A stretch of 64,000 nucleotides of DNA, from positions 372,001-436,000 of the forward strand of contig NZ_WNIJ01000001.1 of NCBI RefSeq assembly GCF_009725755.1, in the 5' to 3' direction. Both the position numbers and the translations under genes were made by a program. The notes below the pieces were generated by a model. The model saw nothing but the letters and a program-made list of their open reading frames with translations, was not told the DNA's origin and did no database searches. Shown piece after piece: positions 18,478-27,448 of the stretch (position 1 is the stretch's first letter; the number at the start of each line of letters is the position of its first letter). This DNA is from Bombella sp. ESL0385 (GTDB taxonomy: Bacteria > Pseudomonadota > Alphaproteobacteria > Acetobacterales > Acetobacteraceae).

Positions 18478-20103
18478 ATGTTTCTATCGCAGTTTAGCCG
18501 GCATTTATTATGTGGGGTTGCCTCGCTTGGTTTAGCGGGTTGCTTAATGGTCGGGCCAAAATATCATCAACCCAAGGATTGGGCCCCACCGCATTATGAC
18601 CTCCATAATGGGAAGAATCAGCCCTCGCCGAAAAGCACGCAAGCGGGCCCGCACGGGGCTAATGCCGCCCCAGAGGATAAAACACAGGCAAAAGCCTCGC
18701 CGTCCTCCATCGTGACAGAATTGCCGATGGCCGATAAATGGTGGACCTCCTTCCATGACCAAGAGCTCACCTCTTTGGAAGAGCGTGTAGCCATCCAGAA
18801 CTTATCCTTCCTCTTAGCGACGGAAAATCTAGCCCAAAGCCGCGCACAAATGCTGATTGCCGGGGCAGAACGCTTCCCCAATCTCTCCGCAACGGGGACG
18901 TATGTTCGTTCGCAGCATAGCTCCAAGCAATTACAGGAGATTTTTAAACGCGTTGGTAAAGGTGTTCCTGATCTTCCCTCACAAGAGGCGAATTTTCTTC
19001 AAGCCTCGCAGGAAGCCTCTGTTCCTTTGCTGAATCAATGGCAGGATAAAATTGACGCGACTTACGAAATCGACCTCTGGGGTCGGGTGGCGTATCAATA
19101 TCGCGCGGCAAAATATTTGATGAAGATGAGCGAGGAGGAAAGGCGTAGCATCCTTATTGCCCGCCAAGCCGATATGGCGCGTGATTATCTGGAGCTACGC
19201 GGGGACCAAACACGCCAGCGCATTTTAGCAAATAGTCATGCAACCGTGCAAAATCTGCTCTCGTTAGCGCAAAGCCGCTATAAGAGTGGTCTGGTGACCG
19301 AGCTTGATGTCGATAGTCTTAAAGCGCGTCTGCATGGTGTAGAAGCCCAGCAGGCTAATTTGGATGAGACTGTCGCGCGGGAACAAAATGCCATCGCCTT
19401 ACTGCTTGGCCAACCCCCTCAGAGCTTGAATGAGGAGCTAGGCCGTACAGCAACCGTGCCGACTGTGCCGCCTTTTGTGCCCGCTGGCTTGCCGTCAGAA
19501 CTCGCCCATCGCCGCCCCGATATTCGTGAAGCAGAGGACCATCTGCGTGAAGCTGTGGCAGAGGTTGGTGAAGCTACAGCGGATTTCTACCCTAAAGTGA
19601 CGGTCACGGCGGATTTTGGCTTCCAGACCTTATCGTTTCGTGACCTTGGTTTTTGGAATGCACGGGCTTGGAATGTCGGGCCGAGTATTTCTCTGCCTAT
19701 TTTCCAAGGTGGGCGGCTTTATGGGCAGTTGAAGTTGAAAAAGGCCGCCCAACGCGCTGCCGCTGTGGAATATCGCCAAACAGTCTTACAAGCGTGGAAT
19801 GAGGTCGATAACGCGTTACAAGCTTATCATGATGAACAAGTCCGTCGTGAGGGCCTCTCCCGCACTGTAGAGGACCAACAGCGCGCGCTTGCTTTGGCAA
19901 CCAGCCAATATAAAGCTGGTCTTGCTACTTATCTTGCTGTTTTGGAGGCTCAAGAACGGTTGCAAAATGCTCAACTCGACCTCGCAGGTAGTGATGTTGC
20001 CTTCGCAACAGACCTTGCACGTCTTTATAACGCTCTGGGGGGTGGTTGGTCTGATGTGTTGCCTGATGCAGAAAAGGAAAAAGCATCATCATCACAGCCC
20101 TGA
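18478..20103 (+). CDS. NodT-family outer-membrane efflux channel lipoprotein
   Basis: TolC-like outer-membrane channel for the HlyD/DHA2 pump. The N-terminus is a lipoprotein signal with lipobox LAGC (Cys about residue 22), then MVGPKYHQP, the usual start of NodT/OprM mature proteins. A low-complexity Lys/Pro/Ala insert (~30-75) precedes two TolC repeats; RRPDIREAEDHLREAVAEVG and SLPIFQGGRL are diagnostic. About 541 residues from ATG 18478, which has AAAGGTGGGG upstream and starts the signal peptide; the frame is open to GTG 18430. Separated from the transporter gene by the reversed tetR. Confidence 0.92.
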   Translation: MFLSQFSRHLLCGVASLGLAGCLMVGPKYHQPKDWAPPHYDLHNGKNQPSPKSTQAGPHGANAAPEDKTQAKASPSSIVTELPMADKWWTSFHDQELTSLEERVAIQNLSFLLATENLAQSRAQMLIAGAERFPNLSATGTYVRSQHSSKQLQEIFKRVGKGVPDLPSQEANFLQASQEASVPLLNQWQDKIDATYEIDLWGRVAYQYRAAKYLMKMSEEERRSILIARQADMARDYLELRGDQTRQRILANSHATVQNLLSLAQSRYKSGLVTELDVDSLKARLHGVEAQQANLDETVAREQNAIALLLGQPPQSLNEELGRTATVPTVPPFVPAGLPSELAHRRPDIREAEDHLREAVAEVGEATADFYPKVTVTADFGFQTLSFRDLGFWNARAWNVGPSISLPIFQGGRLYGQLKLKKAAQRAAAVEYRQTVLQAWNEVDNALQAYHDEQVRREGLSRTVEDQQRALALATSQYKAGLATYLAVLEAQERLQNAQLDLAGSDVAFATDLARLYNALGGGWSDVLPDAEKEKASSSQP

Positions 20104-20294
20104 TGGCGGGTTATAGAGAGAGCGACTCCTTAGTTTTGCAAAGGAGACTCGTTGTCAAGGGTAGTAAGTTTGTGCACAAGGTTTTCCACAGGCCTACGGC
20201 GCAGAAAACCGCCCTTCTTGTTAAGAAATGAGTAGGATTATCCCCAAATGAGGGTAGTATGGATATGCCTTATGGGGATGATTTAGGGGACTAT

Positions 20295-20329
20295 AAAAAA
20301 AACCGGCACGACGAGAGTGCCGGTTTTTT
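20295..20329. terminator. Bidirectional intrinsic terminator
   Basis: CCGGCAC / GTGCCGG (20303-20309, 20317-20323) form a stem flanked by an A run on the left and TTTTTT on the right, so it works on both strands. It stands between the converging NodT and YfdX genes. The rest of the 273-bp gap (20104-20376) shows nothing else that I can identify. Confidence 0.85.
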
Positions 20330-20376
20330 AGTAAAGAACTCATAGGGATGAGTATCCCCATAGAGGAAAGAGCGTT

Positions 20377-21084
20377 TTACTTCTGAGTGGCTGTTGTTGC
20401 TTCTGTCACCACAGTCTCGGAGACGAAGACAAGGCTATCAATCGCATCATTTAAAGCCACAGCTGCCGCTTCAGGGTGATGGCCTTGGGCAAAAATAAGC
20501 GCGCGATTGACATAACCTTGAAGCTGGGAGAGCGGTGCCAGGGCGATGACAAAGTCAATATCCTGCCCAACAATTTGTAGCGTTTGGGCGGCTTGGTCGG
20601 TCTGGCCAGCTTTAAGCTGAGCATTTGCCGTAGCAATGGCACTTTTCTTGGCTGGCTCTAGCTCTGTTGTAGCGATGACCTCACCCCCAACCGGAATCCA
20701 ATCCGTCGGGCCTGCCACTGTGTGGTTTTTGGGGAGTGGATGCTGCGGGGCTGGGTGCAAGTCTGCCTCTGCTGCGGTGAATTGCTCACGCGCTTTAGCG
20801 GCTAAATCCAAATGGGAGAGGGCTGCGTTGAGGGCAGGGATAGCCTTCTCATCTTGACCTGCGGCGAGCAGATGCTGAGCATCCACAATCTTCACCATCG
20901 CCTTCTGCCCGTGGTCGGAGAGATGATGGAAAGCGCGATGCTCTTTGCGTTCCTCAGCATGCTCTTTGTGCAGGCTTTTATGGTCCTGTGCTGCTGTTGC
21001 ATCAGCGGCAAAAGCAGACCCAGCCAGAAGGCTTACTCCTAAAGCGGAGAGGGTCAGACCCCGTGATAGCGTGGTAAACTGCAT
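20377..21084 (-). CDS. YfdX-family exported protein
   Basis: Exported protein of about 235 residues with a clear signal peptide (SALGVSLLAGSAFA). Mature part starts with a His/Glu/Lys-rich helical stretch (HKSLHKEHAEERKEHRAF), then helical repeats related to the YfdX family: KIVDAQHLLAAGQDEKAIPAL, WIPVGGEVIATTEL and QDIDFVIALAPLSQL. In E. coli yfdX belongs to the EvgA acid-response regulon; the molecular role is unsettled. Start at ATG 21084 (AAAGGA 8 nt upstream) rather than 21138. Convergent with NodT and in the same direction as the porin gene upstream. Confidence 0.82.
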   Translation of the reverse strand: MQFTTLSRGLTLSALGVSLLAGSAFAADATAAQDHKSLHKEHAEERKEHRAFHHLSDHGQKAMVKIVDAQHLLAAGQDEKAIPALNAALSHLDLAAKAREQFTAAEADLHPAPQHPLPKNHTVAGPTDWIPVGGEVIATTELEPAKKSAIATANAQLKAGQTDQAAQTLQIVGQDIDFVIALAPLSQLQGYVNRALIFAQGHHPEAAAVALNDAIDSLVFVSETVVTEATTATQK

Positions 21085-21207
21085 GTGATTATCCTTTCTA
21101 TTAGATAGTCGGGGAGCCCCCCTTATCACCACTCTCATGAGAGCCTAAGCCTTATAAAGGTGCAAGGGAAGGAACCGGGAAGCTGCTATGTTGTTTTTTG
21201 CTGTGCT

Positions 21208-22731
21208 TTAAAAGATTTCAACATGGCTTTTAAAACCAAGCAAAGCGGCATCGCGTAAATTACCCTGCCCATTGGGGCGAAAGAAATATTCCATCAAAGG
21301 CTGGAAGATAACGCCGCGATAAACATGGATAGCGTAGTTGACCTCCAAAACCGCTGCATGACGTTGCACACCTGTGGCATGATTAGGGAGACGGTTATAT
21401 TGTGCATTATCTAGCATCATTGTTTCGGTTGCTTGTACACCGGGAGCAATTTTCTCATAAGTAAAAGAGATGCCAAGCGTATCAAAGGGGCGGGAGCGGA
21501 TAAGCCCGCGATCGATGACCCCTCCATAGGCCTCCCATTCACGCAGGGCGATGCGTTTATCGTTATAGAGGAAGCCCCAAAGTGCCGTAATACCGCGCTT
21601 GCTGTCTTTATAATGGTTCAGGAGATGCTGGTCAGCCATAAACCAAGCTCCATAACCATCGTGGTGGAGATCTGCTCTGCGATGGGTTAAGGCATAAGGC
21701 TGACCATTAACATCATAATAATTATCAGGATTAGGGGCCGTCATTAAGACGCCACCAATTTTATAATGGCCGGGATGATTTTTGCCGAAGATGGGCTCCC
21801 ATCCCATCTCATAAGGCAGGCGGAATCCATTGATATTCCCGCCATTAAACTTAAAGCCCGTACGGTGCTGCTCGTTTTTATAAATCCCATTCTCCCCCGC
21901 ATAGAGGCCAAGCTCCATATAGAGGAAGCGGGACGGACGGCCGCGTATACGTCCCCCCCATACAGCGGCGGGGTAGCCACTGGTAAAGCTGCTATCTGTT
22001 GCTGCTTTAGGACGGCCGCAAATACTACCATTTTGGAAGTTACAAAAGAGCGGGCTGTTCTGGAAGTCTGACATCTCAGACATACGCCCTGCTGCGATGG
22101 AGAGACGTCCCCCGAACAGGGTTTCCTCCCCATAGGCCATGACGAGATGGACTACTACGTTACCACCCCCGCCATAATCTTCCGAGGCGTGGTTAAGCCA
22201 ATCACCGAACATACGGTTTGCCGTTGTTCCGTACCGCCCTACAATAATGCTATGGGTGGAGAAGCCGCGTAAGCCGATGAGCTGCTCCCAGTTGACATTA
22301 ACAGAGGCTGCATATTGCCCAGCATTACTCGCCCCTTGCTTATAACGGGCAAAATGCTGGGAGTTGGGGTAGGACTTCGTAGGGGGGGTAATAGCCCCGG
22401 CAAATTCGTTCGTATTATCAAGGAGGAAGGCGATTCCCCGTTTGCGGAGCCAGTCAGTCATGCCAAACCCGCGCGGGAACAAAGCTTCAGGCCGGGCAAA
22501 AGGTGGGACGGAGGTTGTATAGTCAGCACGGGCAGGCAAGGGCGTATCCACGCGGAGCATTGGCTCATTGCCGATAATCTCATCTAAAACCTGTGCCTTG
22601 GCAGAAGGGACAGCGAGCCATGCACACCCTACCCATAGAGTAGATAATGCAATATGCTTTATAAGCTTGATATATGAGCGTGAGGGGCGAGAGGGCTTCA
22701 TGCCATTAAGGCGTAAAGGATACATCGTCAT
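21208..22731 (-). CDS. OprB-family carbohydrate-selective porin
   Basis: Outer-membrane 16-stranded sugar porin, 507 residues. A signal peptide lies within residues ~20-46 (ending PSAKAQ), followed by WLRKRGIAFLLDNTNEFAGA, typical of OprB starts, and a chain of aromatic beta strands ending with the C-terminal Phe expected for outer-membrane assembly (SHVEIF). Acetic-acid bacteria often carry several OprB porins for glucose and polyol uptake. ATG 22731 has GGGAG 5 nt upstream; ATG 22701 is possible. A 123-bp gap separates it from yfdX. Confidence 0.9.
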   Translation of the reverse strand: MTMYPLRLNGMKPSRPSRSYIKLIKHIALSTLWVGCAWLAVPSAKAQVLDEIIGNEPMLRVDTPLPARADYTTSVPPFARPEALFPRGFGMTDWLRKRGIAFLLDNTNEFAGAITPPTKSYPNSQHFARYKQGASNAGQYAASVNVNWEQLIGLRGFSTHSIIVGRYGTTANRMFGDWLNHASEDYGGGGNVVVHLVMAYGEETLFGGRLSIAAGRMSEMSDFQNSPLFCNFQNGSICGRPKAATDSSFTSGYPAAVWGGRIRGRPSRFLYMELGLYAGENGIYKNEQHRTGFKFNGGNINGFRLPYEMGWEPIFGKNHPGHYKIGGVLMTAPNPDNYYDVNGQPYALTHRRADLHHDGYGAWFMADQHLLNHYKDSKRGITALWGFLYNDKRIALREWEAYGGVIDRGLIRSRPFDTLGISFTYEKIAPGVQATETMMLDNAQYNRLPNHATGVQRHAAVLEVNYAIHVYRGVIFQPLMEYFFRPNGQGNLRDAALLGFKSHVEIF

Positions 22732-22866
22732 GAAGGCTCCCGGTATTGTAAAGACGCTGTTTAGGCATTGATGACTAACATAAAACGCTCTCTGAAGAGC
22801 TAAAGAATTTTAACAGGAAGATCAAAGCTTATCTGTTTGTTATGGCGACATAATTATGAAAATCTA

Positions 22867-22883
22867 GCCAGCAGAGAGCTGGC
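22867..22883. repeat. Hairpin in the leader of the cytosine permease gene
   Basis: GCCAGC-AGAGA-GCTGGC is a perfect 6-bp stem ending 31 bp before the start codon. It could be a regulator site or an mRNA hairpin. No known purine riboswitch core is visible around it. Confidence 0.45.
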
Positions 22884-22914
22884 AAAATTATGAGTAGTGT
22901 GGGAGAAGTGAGCT

Positions 22915-24270
22915 ATGACGACCCATTTGGAAACCCACACGATTCACCCCATCCCCCACACGCACCGTTATGGGCGGGTGGCAGACCTCTTTTCTGTATG
23001 GTTTAGCGCGAATATGACGCTGCTAACGGTCGTTACAGGGGCTCTAGGCCCAGCTGTTTTTGGGCTTTCATTTTTCTGGTCTGTTTTAGCGTTGCTGTTA
23101 GGCAACATGGTGGGGGCTATCTTTATGGCCCTCCACGCAGCCCAAGGCCCTAGGCTTGGCGTTCCTCAAATGGTGCAAAGTCGCGGGCAGTTCGGCATTT
23201 ACGGGTCAGTGCCGATCATTTTGCTCGTTGTGTTGATGTATATTGGTTTTGCGGCGTCTAACTGCGTGGTTGGGGGGGGAGCCCTAGCACATGTTCTTCC
23301 AGTTTTTAGCGGGAGCAAAGGGGTGTGGTTGGTCGCTATCTTAACGCTCGTCCCTTGCGTGATGGGCTATCGTGCGATTCACATATGTTCTCGTTTTGCG
23401 AGCTGGGTCTCTATCATTGCGGTTGTATATGCGATTGGCTGCGGGCTTGGTGGTTTCTCGCGTAGTTTGCTGGCGGATACGCATGGCTCCTTAGCGGGCT
23501 TTTTTGGGGCTTTTTCAGTCTCAGCATTGTGGCAGATAGCTTACGCGCCTTATGTCTCTGATTCATCACGTTATTTACCGGATGAGGCAAGTTCTGGTCG
23601 GCGGGCATTTTGGGCAACCTATGGGGGGACTGTTATCGGGGCTGTTTTGCCTATGGTCTTGGGGAGTTTGCTCTCTTTAAGCTATCCCTCACTTCCTCTT
23701 GCTGGGGCTTTGGCCCATGCTGGTGGACGGGTGGGTAATCTTGTAGTGTTGGTGTTGGCTTTGGCCATCCCTCTTGCTAATGCGATGAGTGTGTATTGCG
23801 GCGCATTATGCAGCCTAACCCTTGTGCAAACCTTCCGCCCTGCTTGGCGTTCTGGTTTAGGGGGACGGTTATTGATGACCTTTCTCTTGCTCGCCATCGC
23901 GCTGATAATGAGCCTCGGCATGATGGGGGATTTCCTAAAGGCCTATACGTCCTTTCTGGATATTCTTATGGCTGTTCTCGTACCGTGGACGTCGATTAAT
24001 CTATGCGATTACTATATATTGCGCGATGGTCAATATGATGTTGCCGCGTTTTTTGCCGCTGATGGCGGGCCTTACGGGCGGTTTAATGGTCTTGCCGTGG
24101 CGGTTTATGTATTAGGTGTCTTTGTTGAGCTTCCCTTTATGAAGACAGGCCCTTACACGGGTCCTCTAGTGCCTTTGCTTCATGGCGTGGATATCTCTTG
24201 GATTGTTAGTTTGGTTGTAACAGGCGGGGCCTATTATAGGTTTGTACGTCACCTTCAGCGCAAGGCCTAA
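22915..24270 (+). CDS. NCS1-family cytosine/purine permease (CodB-like)
   Basis: Inner-membrane nucleobase symporter of the NCS1 family, 451 residues with about 12 helices. YGRVADLFSVWFSANMTLLT is the conserved first helix with the SANM motif, PQMVQSRGQFGIYGS follows helix 3, and APYVSDSSRYLPDE is the helix-6 signature. SINLCDYYILRDGQYDVAAFF is the loop before helix 11. ATG 22915 follows GGAGAAGTGAGCT. There is no cytosine deaminase next to it, so the substrate (cytosine, hydroxymethylpyrimidine or a purine) stays open. Confidence 0.87.
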   Translation: MTTHLETHTIHPIPHTHRYGRVADLFSVWFSANMTLLTVVTGALGPAVFGLSFFWSVLALLLGNMVGAIFMALHAAQGPRLGVPQMVQSRGQFGIYGSVPIILLVVLMYIGFAASNCVVGGGALAHVLPVFSGSKGVWLVAILTLVPCVMGYRAIHICSRFASWVSIIAVVYAIGCGLGGFSRSLLADTHGSLAGFFGAFSVSALWQIAYAPYVSDSSRYLPDEASSGRRAFWATYGGTVIGAVLPMVLGSLLSLSYPSLPLAGALAHAGGRVGNLVVLVLALAIPLANAMSVYCGALCSLTLVQTFRPAWRSGLGGRLLMTFLLLAIALIMSLGMMGDFLKAYTSFLDILMAVLVPWTSINLCDYYILRDGQYDVAAFFAADGGPYGRFNGLAVAVYVLGVFVELPFMKTGPYTGPLVPLLHGVDISWIVSLVVTGGAYYRFVRHLQRKA

Positions 24271-24387
24271 ATCTGAGAGGCTAATAAGGACTGATAAGGT
24301 ACATTTATATTTATGATTAGCCTATCTTGTTAAGAGGGCGATACTTCTTTTATAGAGTGAGAGACGCTGTGAGCGGAGTATCGCTTT

Positions 24388-25317
24388 ATGAGGGGGAGCC
24401 GCGTGCTGTGTGGGAGAGTATCACGTCCGTGGCTTAGTGTTGTATGGGGGGTCATCCTTCTATCAACCATTATGCGGGTGTCTTGCGCGAAAGCTGCGGA
24501 TATAACATTTGCTGTTATTGGCCCGCATGAATATGATCTACCGGTTGATTTTAAGCCGTTTAATGTCTTTGTGCAGTATGGGGACGGTAATGCGGCCACC
24601 TTCCATTATGATGGCCAAGGGGCGCGTCATTCCGGCCAAGGGGCTCATACATGGTCAGGGATGAGCAAATATGTTCATTTCTGGACGTTTAAATCCATTC
24701 CTAAAATTGGCTTTGCTTATGAGGTGATTCAGACAGAGAGCTATCAGCTTGCCAATGGGACTAATTTTGGTGGGTTAGGCCCAACTATTAGCGGCCCTGC
24801 CGTGTGGTTTAAGCCGAACGCTCATAGCACCTTCGGGATACAGACCTTTATGCAAACCCCAAGTGCGACACGGGACCGCCTCAACCCTAATTATTGGTCC
24901 AATCTTTCAAGCTTTATGTTCGATTATGAATGGAAGCATTTCGGCTTTGATGGTGATTTAGGGGCGGTTGTGGCGTCTACGTTGCATAATAAAGGCCAAC
25001 ATTCCTATCATCCGGGAACGGCCTTCCATAGCAATTTGCGCTTTAGCTGGAAGGCCTCCCCACATTGGGAGCCATTCTTTGGGTTGGATTGGCAGAATAA
25101 TGCCGGCTTGCGCGATAATACATTACGGCATTATGTAGCCAATACAAGCAGCCGTGAAGTCGCTTTGGGTGTTGGGCTGATGTGGAATATTAATAGCGCG
25201 TGGAATATAACAGCCCGTTATTCCCATTCAGTAGAAGGGCGTAATATAGCGGAGACAAACGCTTATTATCTAAAGTTAGCTTATTTATTCCAAGGGGAAA
25301 TATTCTCTCATTATTAA
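24388..25317 (+). CDS. Outer-membrane beta-barrel protein, MetA-phenol-degradation/transporter-like family
   Basis: 309 residues with a signal peptide (SVVWGVILLSTIMRVSCAKA region) and alternating aromatic beta strands: FNVFVQYGDG, FWTFKSIPKIGFAYE, EVALGVGLMWNINSAWNITARYSHS (read in part). This layout fits the outer-membrane family named after a phenol-degradation gene, which has no proven transport role. The C-terminus is short (FSHY) and does not end in Phe. It follows the permease by 117 bp on the same strand. The exact family call is tentative; a Tsx-like nucleoside channel is the main alternative and would suit the neighbour. Confidence 0.6.
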   Translation: MRGSRVLCGRVSRPWLSVVWGVILLSTIMRVSCAKAADITFAVIGPHEYDLPVDFKPFNVFVQYGDGNAATFHYDGQGARHSGQGAHTWSGMSKYVHFWTFKSIPKIGFAYEVIQTESYQLANGTNFGGLGPTISGPAVWFKPNAHSTFGIQTFMQTPSATRDRLNPNYWSNLSSFMFDYEWKHFGFDGDLGAVVASTLHNKGQHSYHPGTAFHSNLRFSWKASPHWEPFFGLDWQNNAGLRDNTLRHYVANTSSREVALGVGLMWNINSAWNITARYSHSVEGRNIAETNAYYLKLAYLFQGEIFSHY

Positions 25318-25362
25318 CCTGATAAGGGGCGTTGGTAGGGTTCATGTCGTAATGTTAAGTAT

Positions 25363-26544
25363 ATGTGCATGATGCAGAAAGCATGGTGGCGAACAGCCGA
25401 TATAGCTGGCCCGTTCCTTTTGCTATTTATGGCGATTGCAGGCCTCATAGCGGCGAACTCGCCTTGGCAGGCTAACTACGCATTATTGGCTCACCCTATG
25501 GGGGATGTGCACATTACCGGATGGAACGGGCGCACATGGTCCCTCACATTACCTAGCGTTATTGAAGCCATCACGCTTGGCCCGATGACATTATTTTTTC
25601 TGCTTATCACTTTAGAGCTTAAAAAGGAGCTTGTTAGCGGGCATTTATCGCAATTACGTCAGTGCTTATTACCATGTGTCTCCGCACTCGGTGGGGTCGT
25701 TGTGCCCGCTCTTTTATACAGAGTAATTGCCGCGTCAGAGCCTGCTTTGCAGGCAGGCTGGGCTATCCCGATAGCAACGGATGCCGCTTTTACGGTGCCG
25801 ATTTTATTGGCATTGGGACGATATGTTTCCGAGGGAGGGCGTGTTTGGCTCATGGCCCTTGCTATTTTTGATGATGTTTTAGGGATTCTGATCATCGCAT
25901 TATTTTATGGCGGTACGTTAAGGTGCGGGCCCTTAGTCGTTAGTGCGGTATTGGTGGGATGCTTGGTCTATTGGGGGAGGCGTGGGATTAGTGCTCTTTG
26001 GCCGTATAGCGTGGCGGGATGTTTGTTGTGGGGGTGTTTGTTGGTCTCAGGGGTGCATCCTACCATAGCGGGCGTTGTTGTAGGCTTGTGCCTCCCTGCA
26101 CGAGTGAAGACGCTTCCCTCGCCTGTAGAGCGTATGGAGCATTACGTCACACCATGGGTGAGATGGGTGATTCTGCCTATATTTGGCTTTGTGATTATGG
26201 GGATACCGTTACTGACCCTTCCTCTCCATGCGGTAAATGTACGTTTGGTTTGTGCTGTAGCGGTCGGGTTGGTTATGGGTAAGACAACGGGCATTTTCAG
26301 TGCAACATGGCTAGCTGTGCGTTGCCGGTTGAGCCCTCTGCCCCGCCAGACATCATGGTATATGGTGTTTGGTTTATCTATGCTGTGCGGTATTGGCTTC
26401 ACCGTTAGTCTTTTTATGGCCTCCCTTTCATTTGCTGGGTCTAATTTACTCTTATCCGCAAAGCTTGGTATTCTGAGCGGCTCTCTCATGGCGGCCTTGA
26501 TGGGCTGGATATGGCTGCGAGCAGGCGTTACGGTCTCTGAGTAA
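25363..26544 (+). CDS. nhaA: Na+/H+ antiporter NhaA
   Basis: Exchanges two protons for one sodium ion across the inner membrane in pH and salt balance. 393 residues, ~12 helices. GWAIPIATDAAFTVPI carries the helix-4 Asp and MALAIFDDVLGILIIALFYGG the Asp pair of helix 5 that binds sodium (D163/D164 in E. coli numbering). The N-terminal ANSPWQANY loop and the TLPLHAVNVRL region near helix 9 are also family features. Starts at ATG 25363 or one of the next two ATGs. Confidence 0.95.
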   Translation: MCMMQKAWWRTADIAGPFLLLFMAIAGLIAANSPWQANYALLAHPMGDVHITGWNGRTWSLTLPSVIEAITLGPMTLFFLLITLELKKELVSGHLSQLRQCLLPCVSALGGVVVPALLYRVIAASEPALQAGWAIPIATDAAFTVPILLALGRYVSEGGRVWLMALAIFDDVLGILIIALFYGGTLRCGPLVVSAVLVGCLVYWGRRGISALWPYSVAGCLLWGCLLVSGVHPTIAGVVVGLCLPARVKTLPSPVERMEHYVTPWVRWVILPIFGFVIMGIPLLTLPLHAVNVRLVCAVAVGLVMGKTTGIFSATWLAVRCRLSPLPRQTSWYMVFGLSMLCGIGFTVSLFMASLSFAGSNLLLSAKLGILSGSLMAALMGWIWLRAGVTVSE

Positions 26545-26632
26545 GAGATTTGTTTTCATATCGTAACGAGATGACTAAAAAATAAACCATGGAGCATAGA
26601 GTGCTGCTCGACAGCATGGTCCATTCTTTAGT

Positions 26633-27391
26633 ATGGCAAAGCATATGAGTGATAATGAAGTGGAGAGCATGATGGTGGAGGAAGCAGCGGCCAAACGCGG
26701 CTATGCGGCGCGGCGTAATCGCCGGAAGGGGCCTCAGCTATTACCATCAGGCCGTCAGCAACTTCAGCCCCCCGGTGGGCAAAAAAAGGTCTTGCTACAT
26801 TCTTGCTGTGCGCCGTGTTCTGGCGAAGTGATGGAAGCCATGACGGAATCCGGGATTGATTATACCATCTTCTTTTATAATCCGAATATTCATCCAGAGC
26901 GGGAATATCTTTTACGCAAAGATGAGAATATCCGCTTCGCAGATGCCCATAATATTCCGTTTATTGATGCTGATTATGATAAAGATAATTGGTTCGAGCG
27001 TGCAAAAGGGATGGAGTGGGAGCCAGAACGAGGCATACGCTGTACGATGTGTTTTGATATGCGCTTTGAGCGTACAGCACTGTACGCGCATGAGCATGGC
27101 TTCCCTGTTATGACCAGTTCCCTTGGTATTTCTCGTTGGAAGAATATGACCCAGATTAATGAGTGCGGTGCGCGCGCTGTAGCTCCCTATGAAGGGTTAG
27201 AATATTGGGATTTTAATTGGCGTAAAGGCGGCGGCTCTGCTCGGATGATTGAGATTAGCAAGCGCGAGCGTTTTTATAAGCAAGAATATTGTGGATGTGC
27301 TTATTCTTTGCGGGATACAAATAATTTCCGCCGCTCAAAAGGTCGCCCGGCGATTGTTTTGGGAGAGGAGTTTTATGGTGAGGATGATTAA
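26633..27391 (+). CDS. queH: Epoxyqueuosine reductase QueH
   Basis: Last step of queuosine biosynthesis: reduction of epoxyqueuosine in tRNA. QueH (DUF208) is the cobalamin-independent alternative to QueG. Cysteine motifs are complete: [17 protein letters not shown] (~70), [16 protein letters not shown] (~145) and [17 protein letters not shown] (~225), which bind an iron-sulfur cluster and metal. [13 protein letters not shown] is also conserved. 252 residues with a basic N-terminal extension of ~60 residues before the core. No Shine-Dalgarno is evident before ATG 26633; ATG 26645 is possible. Confidence 0.93.
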   Translation: MAKHMSDNEVESMMVEEAAAKRGYAARRNRRKGPQLLPSGRQQLQPPGGQKKVLLHSCCAPCSGEVMEAMTESGIDYTIFFYNPNIHPEREYLLRKDENIRFADAHNIPFIDADYDKDNWFERAKGMEWEPERGIRCTMCFDMRFERTALYAHEHGFPVMTSSLGISRWKNMTQINECGARAVAPYEGLEYWDFNWRKGGGSARMIEISKRERFYKQEYCGCAYSLRDTNNFRRSKGRPAIVLGEEFYGEDD

Positions 27392-27448
27392 GGGCTGCAT
27401 CGTTTACGTTTCATAATCCCGCGCATGTGGTTGAAGGGATGAGCTGGC

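Noticed and set aside
26545-26632. Possible preQ1 riboswitch before queH
   Set aside because: The gap has an AAAAAATAAACC stretch and weak CCATG/CATGG pairing, but not the preQ1 stem, loop and A-rich tail order.
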